DNA of 64,000 nt from Athripsodes cinereus. Taxonomy: Eukaryota; Arthropoda; Insecta; Trichoptera; Leptoceridae. The translations under genes were made by a program, and so were the position numbers. This document shows, piece after piece, positions 46,094-56,830 of this stretch. The notes under the pieces were generated by a model. It made no database searches. It worked only from the letters and a program-made list of their open reading frames with translations, and had not been told where the DNA came from. How positions within the stretch are numbered: position 1 is the first letter of the stretch; every line of letters begins with the position of its first letter. Location: assembly GCA_947579605.1 (NCBI GenBank), contig OX388305.1:38391542-38455541 (forward strand), given 5' to 3'.

Positions 46094-49000
46094 TACGTTA
46101 GGGGATATGATTCGGTGAACCTGAGACTTGATGAAACGAGGTGCCAATTTCTTTGAAAAATAATTCGCAGCGTTGCTATGAACAAATGACCTTCTCCAGA
46201 CAATTTGACCTATGTCCAGACGAAGAGTTTTGCGACGAAGGTTATATCTATCGGCATTACGATGGAAAGCCTTGGTCAATGAGGAGGAAATTTCGTCGTA
46301 AAGGGCGTTCATTTCTGATAAACGACGTTGACGTTGTTCGGCAAATGCTTCTAAGGTACCACTATCAGAGGCATTGACAGTTCTATGGAAGGAGGCATGA
46401 GGAACATATTCTGTACCATGTACAAGGAAATAGGGAGAGTAACCTGTGGTTACATTTACAGTACTATTAATACAAGAACAGATTTTTGGAAGCTTGGAAC
46501 ACCAAGAACGTTGATCATTTTCTACCAATATAGAAAGAGCAGTAAGAAGAGTAGAATTGTACCTTTCAACGGGGTTATTCTGTGGGTGATAATATGCATT
46601 ATAAAACAAGTCATTGATACCATAAGAATGTAAAAATGATTTAAATTCTTTAGCAACGAACTGTCGGCCGTTGTCCAAGACAACACACCGCGGAATACAA
46701 TAGGGAAGAAAAATTCGTTCCTCGAGTAGTTTGATTATTTCTTTAGCTGTAGGGTTTCGTAGTGGAAAAGCCCAAAGATATTTAGTAAAGATATCTACAA
46801 CAGTAAGGATATGCACGTTGCGCTTATATGACATGGGTAATGGTCCTACCAGGTCAATACTCAATGATTCCATAGGTTTAGTAACGGGTTTTGGGTTTTT
46901 CATTAATCCATGAGGCGCTTGGTTATTATGTTTATATGCCTTACATGTTTGGCACTGCTTTACATAATCCTTAATGGTGGACAATAAACCACGGCAATAG
47001 AAAGTTTGAGAGAGATAGGCATGAGTTTTTAAAACTCCAGGATGGCAATTGTTATCATGAAATTCTGAAATTAAAGGTTCAAGTTGATCAGAAGGCACAA
47101 CAAGTCTCCAAAATGAAGAATCTGGGGAAGAATTATTAGGTTTCTTATTTTTACAGTATCTATAGAGGTGACCATCCTCTAACATGAAATTATGGCAGTC
47201 TTGAGGTCTTTCTTCACAAGATTTGTAGACTTTACGATACCATGGATCGGAGACATTGGTATAAACAGAAGGAAAAGTGAAAGCAGAAACAGGAATTCGA
47301 CTGAGTCCATCAGCAAGTTTGTTTTCACAACCTTTCTTATAAACAAAATCAAAGCTGTATTGTGATAGACGCATAGCCCATCTGGCTAAACGTCCGCTGG
47401 GAGAAGAAATGGTTTTTAGATATTTCAAACATCCATGATCGCTCATAAGGGTAAAATGAGTACCTTCTAAGTAGCTACGAAAGTGATGTACAGAATCTAC
47501 GACAGCAAGTAATTCACGGTCAGTAGTGGAATAATGTTGTTCAGTATCAGAAAGTTTACGGGAGAAATAAGCTATGGCATGCTCAGTTCCATCAGGAGAT
47601 TTTTGTGAAAGGAAACTACCTATGCTTATTGCACTAGCATCGCAAGTAAGTATATAAGGTAGCGAATAGTCAGGAGGTTTCAATACAGGGGCCGTTATCA
47701 TGGCAGATTTTAAAGCAATGAAAGATTGTTCGGCTTCATTATTCCAAGAAAATTGTTTATTAAATTTCTTACTTGTCAATTTACAAAGAGGAGAGGCAAT
47801 AGCAGAAAATGATTTGATAAAACGTCTATAGTAAGAACACATTCCAAGGAAACCTCTTAGTTCCTTAGTTGAAGTGGGACGTGGATAATTTAACATTACA
47901 TTTATTTTTTCGGGGTCGGTAGTAATACCGTCTTGGTTGATGACGTGACCAAGATATTTTAATGAATCTTTACAAAAAACAGACTTTTTTAATTTTATAG
48001 TAAGATTGGCTTCATTTAAGCGTTGAAATACGGTCTTCAAGGAGGCAATGTGAGATTCAAATGTAGGACTACAAATTAAGATATCATCCAGATAGCAGAA
48101 AACATGATCACCAAGATCAGAAAAGAGTTTGTCCATGAGTCTTTGCATTTCAGCAGGTATATTCTTCAGTCCAAATGGGGTGACTTTAAAGTGGTATTGT
48201 CCTCTACCTTCCACAAAAAAGGCAGTTTTTGGACGGCTTTCGAGTGATAGGGGCAATTGCCAAAAACCGTGACTTAAATCAAGACTTGTAAGAAATTTGG
48301 TATCACGAAGGTTATCTAATATGCGATTGATATTGGGAAGTCTATAGCAGTCGGTCTTAGTGACGTCATTTAATCTACGAGGGTCTAATACAAATCGACC
48401 AGTACCATCTTTTTTGGGTACAATAAAAACATTATTTAGCCAAGGGCTACGGGCAGGTTCGATTACATCCATTTTTAACATGGCATCAATTTCAGTACAA
48501 AGTTGTTCTCTTCTGACATGAGATTGGGGGTAAGTTTTCTGTTTTACAGGCAGATTATCGCCCGTGTCGATAACATGACTTATAAGATGGGTACGACCTA
48601 AGCCTTTGGTTTCATAAGAAATCGTTGAGAATAGTTCTTTGACTTCATTCAGTTCAGAACATTGTGCTGGAGTAAGATTATTGGCAGAAACTAGGCAAGA
48701 AGGAGACGAAGATGTAACAAATATGTGTTTACTAGCTATTGGATTTGTCAAAGAATTATTATTATTCGGAAAGAGTCGTGGTGCTAAGCCGGAGTTTTCA
48801 AGAAATGGGACACCCAAAATTATACCATGAGAAACAGAAGGGGCCACAATAAAAGTAACATGAACAGTCTTGTTATCAAAGCAAAGAGGAAGAATGATCT
48901 TTCCAATAGACTGGAAAGAGGAACTGTTAACACCAAACAATGTTTGAACATGGGGTTGCAGGGTATAGCCTAAGGTTGTAAAAGTTTTATAAGTATCTCT

Positions 49001-49227
49001 ACCCAATATATTTACGGCAGCTCCAGTATCTAAGAGAGCTCTAAAGGGAACATGGCGAATTTTAAAATTGATGTGAGGACGATTGTCCGAACCACTGGTA
49101 ATGGCAACTTCGTTTAAATGACAGGTAAGATGGAATAGTTCAACAGAGGCTAACCAGTCTGACCACTCGGCATCTCTCTTCCCAGGAGAAGGACGAGCAG
49201 AAGACCGGTAGTTTACAAGTTTTTTGG
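46094..49227 (-). CDS. pol: Gypsy Pol polyprotein, C-terminus disrupted
   Basis: Read in the -1 frame from the slippery site at 49219-49225. There is no stop between it and the transposon border. The first Met is at 49006, but the aspartic protease motif (LLDTGA) lies just upstream near 49030, so that Met is not the natural start. Numbered from that Met: reverse transcriptase about 165-345 with YLDD at 305-308, RNase H with D456, E498, D523 and D566, integrase HHCC finger at 650-688 (H650, H655, C685, C688), and the integrase triad D718, D778, E814. The order PR-RT-RH-IN defines Gypsy/Metaviridae. A pogo-like element interrupts the frame shortly after the integrase core; the few remaining codons and the stop lie at 42703-42771. 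In the present allele the protein would read into the transposon TIR and stop at 46061. Confidence 0.9.
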
Positions 49228-50292
49228 ACGTCGAGACAGGTTAGGAGGTGGCATACTTAAATTAGGCATTGAAATTCGTGAGGTGTTAGAAGCATTGACA
49301 TTAGAATTTGTAGAGAAATGACGGGGTCGATAAAAGGTACGAGGAGTTGGCATTTTAAATTTACAATCTCTGGCCAGGTGTCCTGGTTTACCGCAAGTAT
49401 AACAATTATTGTTCCTACGTGTATCATGGGTAAATGCGACCTTTGGGCGAGTAGGAGGAGGTGCATTATTTGAGGTTGCAGGCATAGAAGAAGAAGTGAC
49501 AAGAGTGAGACGTTCGAATCCAGTACATATTTGCTCCAAATCAACTATGTTGGAAGGATTTGCACCAATTATGGCAGCCGCAAAAGTTGTTTTAAGACCT
49601 TTCTTAACGATTTTTAGAATTTCCGAATCTCTAATAGGAGATTTCAGACTTCTGTTCATCATAGTGACACGCGAAATGTAATCGGATGCGGTTTCAGAAG
49701 GTGATTGTCTGGAACACCATATATTCATGCGTCGTTCAGAAGTTATATTTTCGTTATCAAAGCGGTCGAGGAAGGTGGTTTTCAGATCTTCCCAACACAA
49801 AGTGTTGAGTCGAGCAGCTCGATAAAAGGTAAGAGCTTTTTCGGTTAGAAATTCTGGAAGAACAGTAGGCAGTAAAGCTATGTCAAATCTTCGAGACAGA
49901 CATATTTCCTCTAATCGAGTAAAAAATTCGATGAGATCACCCTCACCGTTGAAGATAGGAATGGGCCAAGAAGAAAAATTGATATTTAAAGGCACACAAG
50001 TAGTTTGACGTCGAGGAGTATTCAATGACAGAGTGTGTGCAGGAGAAGTGGGATGGCTGAGGTTAACAGTTTCTGTAGTAATGGCACAATTGGAACCGGC
50101 GTCACTGGACAAATCAGAACTCTCAATTGATGGAGGCATTTCAGAGATCTTATTGTTGAAACTTACGCACTGAGCCCTAAGATCAGCGAGAGAATGGCTG
50201 GGCGTTATACCTCTCTGGGTTAATGCGTGTTTAAGAGTCCGGGAATTGGATACATTGACTCGCGAAATAGGCATAAAAGATGATCCAGACAT
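49213..50292 (-). CDS. gag: Gypsy Gag (359 aa)
   Basis: Structural protein of the retrotransposon particle. A Retrotrans_gag-type domain occupies about residues 105-260 (WPIPIFNGEGDLIEFFTRLE, then W..LK..F..RF). One CCHC zinc knuckle lies at 297-310 (CYTCGKPGHLARDC), followed by a basic, asparagine/serine-rich tail. The N-terminal ~100 residues are low-complexity. The ATG at 50292 has a clean long frame and no nearer competitor. The last codons overlap the AAAAAAC heptamer; the Gag stop is 4 bases downstream of it, so Pol is made by -1 frameshifting. Confidence 0.93.
   Translation of the reverse strand: MSGSSFMPISRVNVSNSRTLKHALTQRGITPSHSLADLRAQCVSFNNKISEMPPSIESSDLSSDAGSNCAITTETVNLSHPTSPAHTLSLNTPRRQTTCVPLNINFSSWPIPIFNGEGDLIEFFTRLEEICLSRRFDIALLPTVLPEFLTEKALTFYRAARLNTLCWEDLKTTFLDRFDNENITSERRMNIWCSRQSPSETASDYISRVTMMNRSLKSPIRDSEILKIVKKGLKTTFAAAIIGANPSNIVDLEQICTGFERLTLVTSSSMPATSNNAPPPTRPKVAFTHDTRRNNNCYTCGKPGHLARDCKFKMPTPRTFYRPRHFSTNSNVNASNTSRISMPNLSMPPPNLSRRPKNL
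49219..49225 (-). promoter_or_regulatory. -1 ribosomal frameshift site (A AAA AAC)
   Basis: In the Gag frame the codons are xxA AAA AAC, followed by TTG TAA. Slipping back one base puts the ribosome into the Pol frame, which has no stop until the pogo insertion. A AAA AAC fits the X XXY YYZ rule for -1 slippage. A downstream structure was not tested. Confidence 0.85.
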
Positions 50293-52258
50293 TTTGAGAT
50301 TCTAACTTGCAATGACAGTAGAATAATAAACGGTTCTTCTATATAAGTTGATCCTTACACAGGAGAAATAGAAAAATTGCACATGCAAAACGTTTTGAAT
50401 TGACGATCTGAAAGAAAATTGGCAAATAATAATCAACAAGACAAAAGATTATACGTACCAATATTCAGCGCTGGATAGATTGCGATGGACTTGCAGGAAT
50501 TAAAAAAATTCTTTAAAAGAGGAAAAAAAAATTTTTTCCAAAACAAAAAAAAAGTTGAGAAACAGTGGACACCTTGGTTTGAAAATTGCTCTAGGAAAAA
50601 TGGACTCCTACCAAGAATCCAAAAAAAAATTCCTCAAAGCAAAACAAATGTTAACAAAAAAAAGTTTGGCAACCTTTGTAACATCAAATCTCAACAGTTG
50701 GGAACCATTGGATACTAAAAAAATTGTTTGGAAGTCTTGTCCTTTGATAAGACTCGAAAAAAAATCAATAACAATTATTTCTTTAAATTGTTAAAGTTTG
50801 GAAATCGCTGGAAAGTTTGACATTCCCTGGAAATATCGTAGACATAACATTACATACATTACATATCATAAAATTAACAATTCCAGCATATGAGTAAAAG
50901 AATTATTGGTAATTATTCAAATCTGTTTTGTTAAGCCTCTTCCAGCAATATTGAGGTCTATGATCATTTCACTTCAAACCATACATAAATACATCTACAG
51001 CCTGCGTGACACGCACGCTAGGTAGGTACAAGTACAATGAATTTAAATTTGATTTCTTTACTCTTGAGTATATTCAATCAGACATAGAAAAAACTTTACT
51101 TGGACTATTTCACAAACTGGACATTTATAAATTTACAACTCTTACTTTGTAGATCCTTCAGTGTAGAATCTTACATCAACAAGCAAATAATTCCGCAAAT
51201 AATTGTAAAATGATCTTAGCTAGTATCACTTGAATTTATGCAAAATTGAAACTGGAATTTTTACAATCTCTTTGGCACAAAAGGCAAAGCATGGAACAAC
51301 ATGTAAAAAAAAACTGTATCTATAGTAGGTATATAAAATATTTCAGTACAAAATGAACACAACAACACCATATTTTTCCATAAAACCTGTGTAGTAGTCA
51401 GACGAATAAGGTTGTCTATTACTAGTGAAGGAAGCATTTATTTCCTCATCCTCAAAACCATCAAGCATCAAGGGTTCTCTGTGTAGATAAAGAAGGCCTC
51501 GAAGAAACGTCAGATCTAGATGACAAAACATGGGACATCCTTCTATTGGAGGTCAGGAACCGTCAAGGAAGGAAATTCCGCCATGGACATCCTTCGTAGT
51601 GGTGGTAGCAGGCTTCTTAAGAGATTGCAATGTTGGAGATCTTCATCTCGTCAGAAGGAAATTATCTGGACGTCTTAGGAAAGTTTGGAGTATCTGTTCA
51701 CAATCTTGTCAATTTCTCGTTGTATATATTTCTTAAATTCTCCATTCATTAACAATATCTGTTCGTACTTGATTATTTATTAATTAAAATGTGGTTATTA
51801 TTACACTATTTATCAATTCAAATGTTCATTGCAGCACTAACATAACTTTATTGGTTATGTGGTAAAATTTACGAAGTACACTTGTTGTAGTGAGGCGAAA
51901 ATTCAAAACTCGCTTATTTAATTATTAAAATGTTTTTTCTTTATTATTTATAGCACTGTTTATTTAATTCAATTATTCACTGAAGCACCATCATAGTCCT
52001 TATTGGTCACGCGGTGAAATTTTTTGAAGAGCAAAGTTGTACAGTCTTGTTGAGATGGTAATGGAATTTCAACCGTTTTTTGATCGAACATTCTAGAGAA
52101 GTGTGTGTGTGTTGGTGATGCATGGAAACATGGGTGGGTCACGTGATACGTAACGAACTTATCTACGCACTATTTAATGTTATCATTTATGCATTGTTAA
52201 ATTCACTTCAAACACAACAAAAACCACAATAATTAGGCATCACGTTGGAGCGCCAAAC
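50293..52258 (-). other. Gypsy 5' leader
   Basis: 1.97 kb between the 5' LTR and Gag. It has no sense-strand ORF with known domain; the plus-strand lysine-rich frames at 50485-50794 come from A-rich sequence. The putative primer-binding site adjoins the LTR at about 52235-52256. Confidence 0.6.
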
Positions 52259-52740
52259 TGTAACATTCAAACTGTAACATTTCTCCCATAGTCGGCAGAT
52301 TTCAGTGACTCTCTCAGGGTTTATCGTTGGGTAAATTTATTGTGGTGGTTGTGCTAAGGAAACACTAGCATGATGTTGTATGATCAGTTTATTGACGAAG
52401 AATATGGTTACACAGATTATTATTACACCAAACAAAACAATTCACAGTTTTTAATACTGAATTACATTATTATAGCGACACTCACAGTATTTTGTAGAAG
52501 AGAAGAGACATTTTATTTTTGGAGCGAGCCCCTGCTATGTCTATTGTAAAACGAATAGCAGGAGACTGGCCAAAATGGCTGACTCCCGGAAAAGGATCAA
52601 GAAGAAGGAATCTGTTTTTATGATAATCTCAAAAGGTATTTACGATTTCTCTAGATAGGGGCCAGGGCTTTCACAGGATTTCGATAGATGGCAACACAAG
52701 TACCATTTTTTGGATATTAAATTATAAGGGTCCCATGACA
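52259..52740 (-). repeat. 5' LTR of the Gypsy element
   Basis: 482 bp, identical by eye to the 3' LTR except at 52269. It would carry the promoter for the minus-strand genomic RNA. Confidence 0.95.
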
Positions 52741-52945
52741 ACAGCCATACCCAGAACAATTTTAAAAGATTCCGTTTTTCATTTTCCCTGATCGATTATC
52801 GAATATGCAGCTGGTCTGCTGGCTACCCCACTTGTGGGATATGCCGTGATGGTATAGTATAGTAGTAGTAGTAGATTATCGAACCCGGGACCCTCGTGAC
52901 TTAGAGGCTAGAGCGTAACCTCTGCGCCGCACTGGTCGTCAGAAT
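52741..52945 (-). repeat. SINE family B, right part, split by family C
   Basis: Starts inside the SINE body right after the Gypsy LTR and continues to 'cattttccctgatcgattatcgaa'. It resumes after a 70-bp insert with 'cccgggaccctcgtgactta' and the head 'taacctctgcgccgcactgg'. Two independent insertions therefore hit the same SINE. Confidence 0.75.
52804..52873 (+). repeat. Retroposon family C nested in SINE-B
   Basis: The last 70 bp of family C with a (TAG)n tail, flanked by gattatcgaa at 52794-52803 and 52874-52883, a perfect 10-bp duplication. Confidence 0.9.
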
Positions 52946-53139
52946 TCATTTAACCCTCTGGCTACCAGTATGCCCGTACAGGAATATGAAAATTAATATA
53001 TAAAAAATCGCCTGGTTGGAAAAGAATTTATATTTTATGCGAAAATTATTTAGAAAGTTTGGTTTAATAAAATGGAATAAGAGTTTTTCTGACGAAGTCA
53101 CTTATTTGATGTGTTATTTATTTCCTAACATTTATTTTA

Positions 53140-53460
53140 TTTTTTGGCCACATTTTTTTTTTCTTTTTTATATTTTTTGCATTTTTTGCATTTATTTGCT
53201 TTTTTACATTTTTCGCATTTTATAAATTTTGCATTTTATACCTTTTTGCATTTTTCGCATTTTTACAATTTTTTGCATTTTAAACATTTTATATATTTTA
53301 TACATTTTTATATTTTTTTACATTTATTTACATTTTTTGCATTTTAAACATTTTATATATTTTATACATTTTTATAATTTTTTACATTTATTTACATTTT
53401 TTACACTTTTACATTTTAACATTTTACACATTTTTTTACATTTATATGTCTTTTATCATT
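53140..53460. repeat. TTTTGCATTTT low-complexity with 64-bp duplication
   Basis: A run of TTTT(G/A)CATTTT variants. Positions 53275-53402 contain two nearly identical 64-bp units (gcattttaaacattttatat..). The phenylalanine/histidine/isoleucine-rich frames at 53016-53486 are by-products of this repeat. Confidence 0.8.
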
Positions 53461-53586
53461 TTAAGTCTCAAATTTATGTTTATTAGATTGGTAAAAAGGG
53501 GATCTTAATTGGTTTGTCTATTGTTGTCTTTTAATGTCTATACTAATTGTTTCAACTGTCAACAATAAATAAAATAAAAAATAAAA

Positions 53587-53749
53587 AAGATATATCTGGG
53601 TTTTGTTATAAACCCAAATACAACCTTATACACCTTTCACAGTAAGCTAAAAGCTTGTGTCGTGAAAGGAGAGTTTGCCGGCACCTGGGATCGAACCACG
53701 GACCCCTTGTTCACGAAGCCGAGACTTTACCTCCAGGCTACCGACGAAC
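53587..53749 (-). repeat. tRNA-derived SINE, family A, complete
   Basis: The most complete copy: minus-strand head 'gttcgtcggtagcctggagg', B box 'ggttcgatcccaggtgccgg', body, 'tgtatttgggtttataacaa' tail, then an A-rich end at 53586 and below. Confidence 0.9.
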
Positions 53750-54596
53750 TCGTTTTCCATTTTCGACGAAATTTTCACTTTATTGACGTCTGATTAGAAA
53801 ATTAGATGCTATCATTTTAAATGTCCATATTATCTCCTATATTTTATGAATGTTTATTTTTGTAATGATGTTTGTGAATAAAATAATATTACTAACAACT
53901 TCATAAAGTTTGTAACGCGTCTTTAAACTGACGATATTCTTGTGCAATCATAATATGTTCCTCCCTTAAAAACGGTAAGTGGTAATTAAAAAAAATCACA
54001 TATAATGTTTAATTTTACTTTTTCATTGTAGGTAGGTACATGTGAAGAATGATTCCAGAACTCTCCTATTTTATTTGGTACTGAGAGGAGATGAAAACGA
54101 TATTTTAAAAAGCCCATTTTCTCTTCTCTACGAAATGAAATTCAATACCAATTCCCTGTGAATTAAAGTCAAATCAATGTTAGTGGATATATTATGTATA
54201 ATAACCTTTCCTGTGACAACGGTACCAGAGAGGGTTAGGAATGTCACGAAATGAGGTCACCCCATTGCCCCAAAATCATTCTGAACTGACTTATTTTGTG
54301 TCTCTCTCTAGGGTTATATTACTATTGGTCTGTTTTTGATGCTCGATTTTTTTATTGTGCGATTATATAAAACACAATTAATAAAAATATGCAGAAATTT
54401 AACAAGAGCGACAGAGGTGTGTGTAATTAATACTTTATCATATTTTTGTGATAAAAAGAAATAAATTAAAAACCTTGCTTTTATGGAATTTTGTTTCAGT
54501 AAATGAAAAGTATTTGTGAGATGGTTCACTTGAAAAATAATATCTGCCATAACTACTACACACAGTGAGTTCTATTTCTTTTTTTTATAACATTAC
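53750..54596. other. Start of the giant intron, no further features
   Basis: A/T-rich sequence immediately downstream of exon 1 of the minus-strand gene. The 78-aa frame 54314-54550 has no known motif and no supporting splice signal. Confidence 0.4.
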
Positions 54597-54896
54597 CTGA
54601 TATTCGCTATCGCAGGAATTTGGAGGTTTTCCTGGATACGAGGTGCTTCTTTTAAATTTGGGCGGTGACGATCCGGGTCTGATGGCGGGTTGTTGTCCGG
54701 CGCAGCCGTTATTGGACATCCCTCGACCTCTGGAGAAGTTATTTCCGGTACTCCACTGTTGGTTCGTCCAAGGTCTGAAGGCGGTTGAACCTCTCCCCTG
54801 ATTGGACAGGGATCTTCTCACGACACCGTTTTCAGAAAAAAGCACGGGCTCCTCTTCAGGCAAGTGGTCTTCAACACCGAATTTAAAATCACCCAT
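54597..54896 (-). CDS. First coding exon of an unrecognised host gene
   Basis: 100 codons from the ATG at 54896 (MGDFKFGVEDHLPEEEPVLF..) to ..CDSEYQ, ending CAG|gtaatg in phase 0. The frame continues only three codons past the donor, as expected for an exon. The protein starts acidic and becomes Gly/Arg/Ser/Asn-rich with GRG motifs (NQGRGST, FSRGRGMSN) and an SSPPKFKRS patch. This is typical of disordered N-termini of RNA-associated proteins, but that is only a composition argument. Codon composition is much GC-richer than the flanks. The next exon I can find in the compatible phase is 13803-13893, 40.7 kb away; exons between them may have been missed. A-rich sequence precedes the ATG (aaatacaATGG). 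Confidence 0.75.
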
Positions 54897-56564
54897 ATTG
54901 TATTTATATTTATTTATTAATTATTTACTAGATATTTCTTTACAAAAATTATCCTAATTAATTAATTATTTATTCACTATTAGTATTATAACTATTAAAC
55001 GGTAAATTTATTTATTTTTAGAGATAAAAAATTACGACGCTTCAATTATACAACACTAGAAATAAGGGTAAAATAGACATGATAAAATATAAAGTATTTA
55101 AATTTTGGTGCAAAAAATAATGGTTGCCGATCTCACATCTAATCTAATAAAAAGTATTGATCACAACACAATACAAGTGACACTGAGTAAACAGAGAATT
55201 GAGTAATTCTTGAATGAGCCCTAGCGGTGGTTTATCCACAAAACGGCGCGTTTTAAAAAAACTAATTATTATTATAAAAATGTTCATACATTAATGTCAA
55301 ATCAAAGCGTATTACTTATTTTTTTTTTCAAATTTTGGGTAAATAAAATTTTCAAAAAATATACTAGAAATTATGTGAAATTATAAAGAATTTGAAACTC
55401 CCAAATATGTCATATGTAAAAAGGAACACGGAAAGTTGAAAATAGAAAATAATACAAAAACACCCTTACTTTATACAGAGAGGTTTGTGTACACAAATAT
55501 TTTTTTCATTAAAAACGTTAGACATTAGTTTTATTTCCCATCTTCTAAAAAACAAAAATAGTTAATCCATTAAAACAAAAGATAATAATATACTATTTTT
55601 TTAAGGAGTTAGTCGGTAAATTTATTTTGAAAAAAAATACAAATAATAAAATTGTATATCGATGTTGCTAGATTTGATAGTCATCAGTGGTTACCCCATA
55701 ATTTAAACTGTAGTGTAAATAAAGTGTTTAATCGTATCGTTGTATTTTTATAGTATTTAATAGATTTCTATTTCATTGTTTTTGTTTTAGTATTTTAAAG
55801 ATTTGTGGGTACCACTACCTTTCGTTATGCACCACACTTATTGATTTAAAAGCCATATAAAATTATTATAAATAATTTTGTGATAAAATCAATTCTTTAG
55901 CTGATTATAGGTTAGGATAAAACCATAAAACAAGTAAAACAATTCTACTAGAGTGGAAAAGCCGCTAATTATCGTGAATGCACGCATTAAAATATAAAAA
56001 ATGCAACTATTGAGGTATTTTTATTGAGAATGTACAGTAAATGTTCTATGTTTACACTGTTCGTCTTGTATTTTGTCATAATGCCACAAGAATGCAGATG
56101 TGAGATAGGTAAATAATAGAAAATTTTATAAATAAAATTAATAAAGAAATCAACACAAGTTTTCCATTTTGACACCTTTCTACTGCAACACAGTATAATT
56201 TATTTGCAACACAAGTGAACTAGTTTAAATAGTAAATAAATCACAAGAAACAAACGAGAAATAACTCAGATTATAAATAAATTCAAATGAGTAAATAAAA
56301 TGTGTGACTATTTTCATCCGCAAAAAGGAAAACCTCCTAGTACTGTGTTGATAAACCGTATTTTTAAATGTTACATTTTCTCTATTTTAATCTACAGAAA
56401 TGCTTTATTTATTAATAATAGTGAATAGCCAACTTATTCTAGTTTATATTTATATTGAAATAAACACCATGTTGTATATAATATAAGTGAAATATTATAA
56501 TATTAAAGTTTTATGTAACGTATGCCGTAAACCGCGATACACTTGTCTTGTCACTTCACTACTG
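54897..56564. other. Presumed 5' UTR/upstream region of the host gene
   Basis: Mostly AT-rich. 'gagccctagcggtggtttat' and 'aaacggcgcgttttaaaa' (about 55217-55260) are the only GC-rich motifs; the second resembles an E2F-type site. No recognisable repeat is present. Whether a 5' UTR intron lies here cannot be judged. Confidence 0.4.
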
Positions 56565-56688
56565 GGCGGCCATTTGTAATATTAGAAGAACATTGTAGGG
56601 GGCGGGGGCGACTGGAGATGCGGCGGGATGGAGAGAGACACGGAGGACAGAGCGCATGTGCGGTGGGAAATGGGGCACCATATAAAAA
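56565..56688. promoter_or_regulatory. GC-rich candidate promoter
   Basis: About 120 bp of high GC in an AT-rich setting: 'gggcggccatttg' (YY1-like), 'ggggcgggggcgac' (GC boxes), 'gagcgcatgtgcgg' (NRF-1/Ewg-like), and 'tataaaaagg' at 56681 as a possible plus-strand TATA box. It lies 1.7 kb upstream of exon 1 of the minus-strand gene. The LINE insertion starts at 56699, eight bases after the TATA-like box. Confidence 0.45.
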
Positions 56689-56698
56689 GGTTCAAACA

Positions 56699-56731
<33 letters not shown>

Positions 56732-56830
56732 TATAAGGCAACTCAACCTACATGGGCTGATTTGTGCCACTGGACTAATTCCTGACAATATCTAACTGTT
56801 TAAAATTGTGGAGACTTTGATTTTGGAGAT

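Larger units (their letters stand above)
40351..52740 (-). mobile_element. Gypsy-type LTR retrotransposon, recent insertion
   Basis: 482-bp LTRs at 40351-40832 and 52259-52740 begin TGTAACATTC and end ATGACA. By eye they differ at a single base (40361 versus 52269). The flanks carry a 4-bp duplication acag (40347-40350 and 52741-52744). Gag (49213-50292) and Pol run on the minus strand, so the right-hand LTR is the 5' one. Next to it 'tggcgctccaacgtgatgcc' on the minus strand is a plausible tRNA primer-binding site, perhaps tRNA-Lys-like. Without the 3320-bp transposon inserted in Pol the element would be about 9.07 kb. The leader (about 1.97 kb) and post-Pol region (about 1.87 kb) are long; no env frame is visible. 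Confidence 0.95.

Noticed and set aside
50485..50794. Lysine-rich ORFs in the Gypsy leader
   Set aside because: They lie on the strand opposite to the element and reflect A-rich sequence.
53016..53486. Overlapping Phe/His/Ile-rich ORFs
   Set aside because: They arise from TTTTGCATTTT low-complexity repeats in all frames.
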